Positions 14,293 through 14,565 of a stretch of DNA of 14,565 bases are shown here, in pieces. Position numbers and translations under genes: made by a program. The DNA is taken from positions 1 through 14,565 of the forward strand of contig JARDZO010000136.1 of the NCBI GenBank assembly GCA_029240815.1, written 5' to 3'. The notes under the pieces were generated by a model. It had not been told where the DNA came from. It did not search any database and saw only the letters and a program-made list of their open reading frames with translations. The stretch's first letter is position 1; every line of letters starts with the position of its first letter. Origin of the DNA: Brevibacillus sp. GTDB lineage: Bacteria; Bacillota; Bacilli; Brevibacillales; Brevibacillaceae.

Positions 14293-14493
14293 GGAGAAGC
14301 AGGTTTCCAGGCGCAGCGACTCCGGAACCCTACTTAGCGGAACAACGAATTCACGGGATCCAGAAGCGGTACCTCTGTATTCACTGCGGAGCAGCTACTC
14401 CTTTACCGCTTCCCCGTGAATCGTTGTGGAGCGGACAGACTATTCTCCTACGCTGGGTGTAGGCTGGAGCGTAGATCGGAAACCTGCTTCTCC
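14293..14493. repeat. Nested inverted-repeat element E3 (201 bp)
   Basis: A 16-bp perfect outer stem GGAGAAGCAGGTTTCC (14293-14308) pairs with 14478-14493. A second long stem, ACAACGA-ATTCACGGG (14342-14357) with 14413-14427, has one bulged base. It continues into GAAGCGGTA/TACCGCTTC (14363-14371/14404-14412) and a tip with GGAG/CTCC (14388-14391/14398-14401). A side hairpin CCTAC/GTAGG lies at about 14448-14464. Read on the minus strand it contains ACGCTCCAGC and CTGTCCG-CTCCA, resembling blocks of E2 (ACGCTCCAGC, CTGTCCGGCCCCA), so it may be a distant member in reverse orientation. Confidence 0.75.
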
Positions 14494-14565
14494 CCACCAC
14501 CACAGCACACAAAAAACTCATAAATGGCATGCAATAAAACCACCTTGACCAAAGTAGATCTTACT
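14494..14565. other. Window end, no gene recognised
   Basis: Low-complexity CCACCACCAC and A-rich sequence with a TTGACC at 14544-14549 that could be the -35 of a rightward promoter whose -10 is outside the window. The last ten bases, AGATCTTACT, also occur at 14087-14096. Confidence 0.3.

Noticed and set aside
14087..14565. Ten-base direct repeat AGATCTTACT at 14087-14096 and 14556-14565, flanking E3
   Set aside because: It might be a duplication around the repeat, but ten bases can recur by chance and the second copy touches the window edge, so extension cannot be examined.

Overview
The window looks like a chromosomal stretch of a low- to mid-GC Gram-positive spore-former of the Paenibacillaceae/Bacillaceae, most likely a Brevibacillus-type organism. 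This is inferred from the class of genes (YfmCDE-like ferric-citrate uptake, an AraC regulator of siderophore-locus type, a MecA/PbpC-like penicillin-binding protein, a stalk-domain/GH18 protein), strong Bacillus-type Shine-Dalgarno sequences, and several lipoproteins with short N-termini. No tRNA, rRNA, CRISPR array or intact transposase is visible.

Region 1 (1-3870, all minus strand) is an iron-acquisition locus. An AraC-family regulator (3019-3870) is followed by a ferric-citrate-type binding lipoprotein (1921-2907) and two FecCD-type permeases (858-1847 and 1-861, the latter cut by the window edge). A 19-bp perfect palindrome matching the Bacillus Fur box sits just downstream of a TATAAT -10 element before the binding-protein gene, so Fur should repress the transport genes when iron is plentiful. 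The AraC protein probably adds a siderophore-dependent layer.

Region 2 (3871-6346) holds a decayed zinc-type alcohol dehydrogenase (plus strand, three short fragments in three frames) that runs into the 3' end of a convergent class B penicillin-binding protein (minus) with MecA_N, dimerisation and transpeptidase domains.

Region 3 (6347-8602) contains a nested-hairpin repeat (E1), a doubtful 45-residue ORF, a SAM-dependent methyltransferase (plus), and a convergent FHA plus winged-helix regulator (minus) whose last codons form part of its own terminator. A hairpin resembling the right end of an IS200/IS605 (tnpB) element lies between the regulator and the next operon.

Region 4 (8603-11362, minus) is a compact three-gene operon: an 79-residue Rossmann fragment similar to the N-terminal domain of ketol-acid reductoisomerase, an orphan type-1 solute-binding lipoprotein, and a phthalate-dioxygenase-type Rieske oxygenase, ending in a good terminator. 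It suggests uptake or sensing and oxidation of an organic, perhaps aromatic, substrate. No permease, ATPase or reductase partner is present here.

Region 5 (11363-14565) has a lipoprotein of unknown function (minus) divergent from a secreted stalk-domain/GH18 protein (plus), with a symmetric TGATTTAC/GTAAATCA operator-like site over the promoter. The last 800 bases carry no convincing gene but hold two more large nested inverted-repeat elements (E2, E3). E2 is recognisably homologous to E1, and two differences between their outer arms are compensated on the opposite arm, so base pairing appears to be conserved. This repeat family is the least explained feature of the window.
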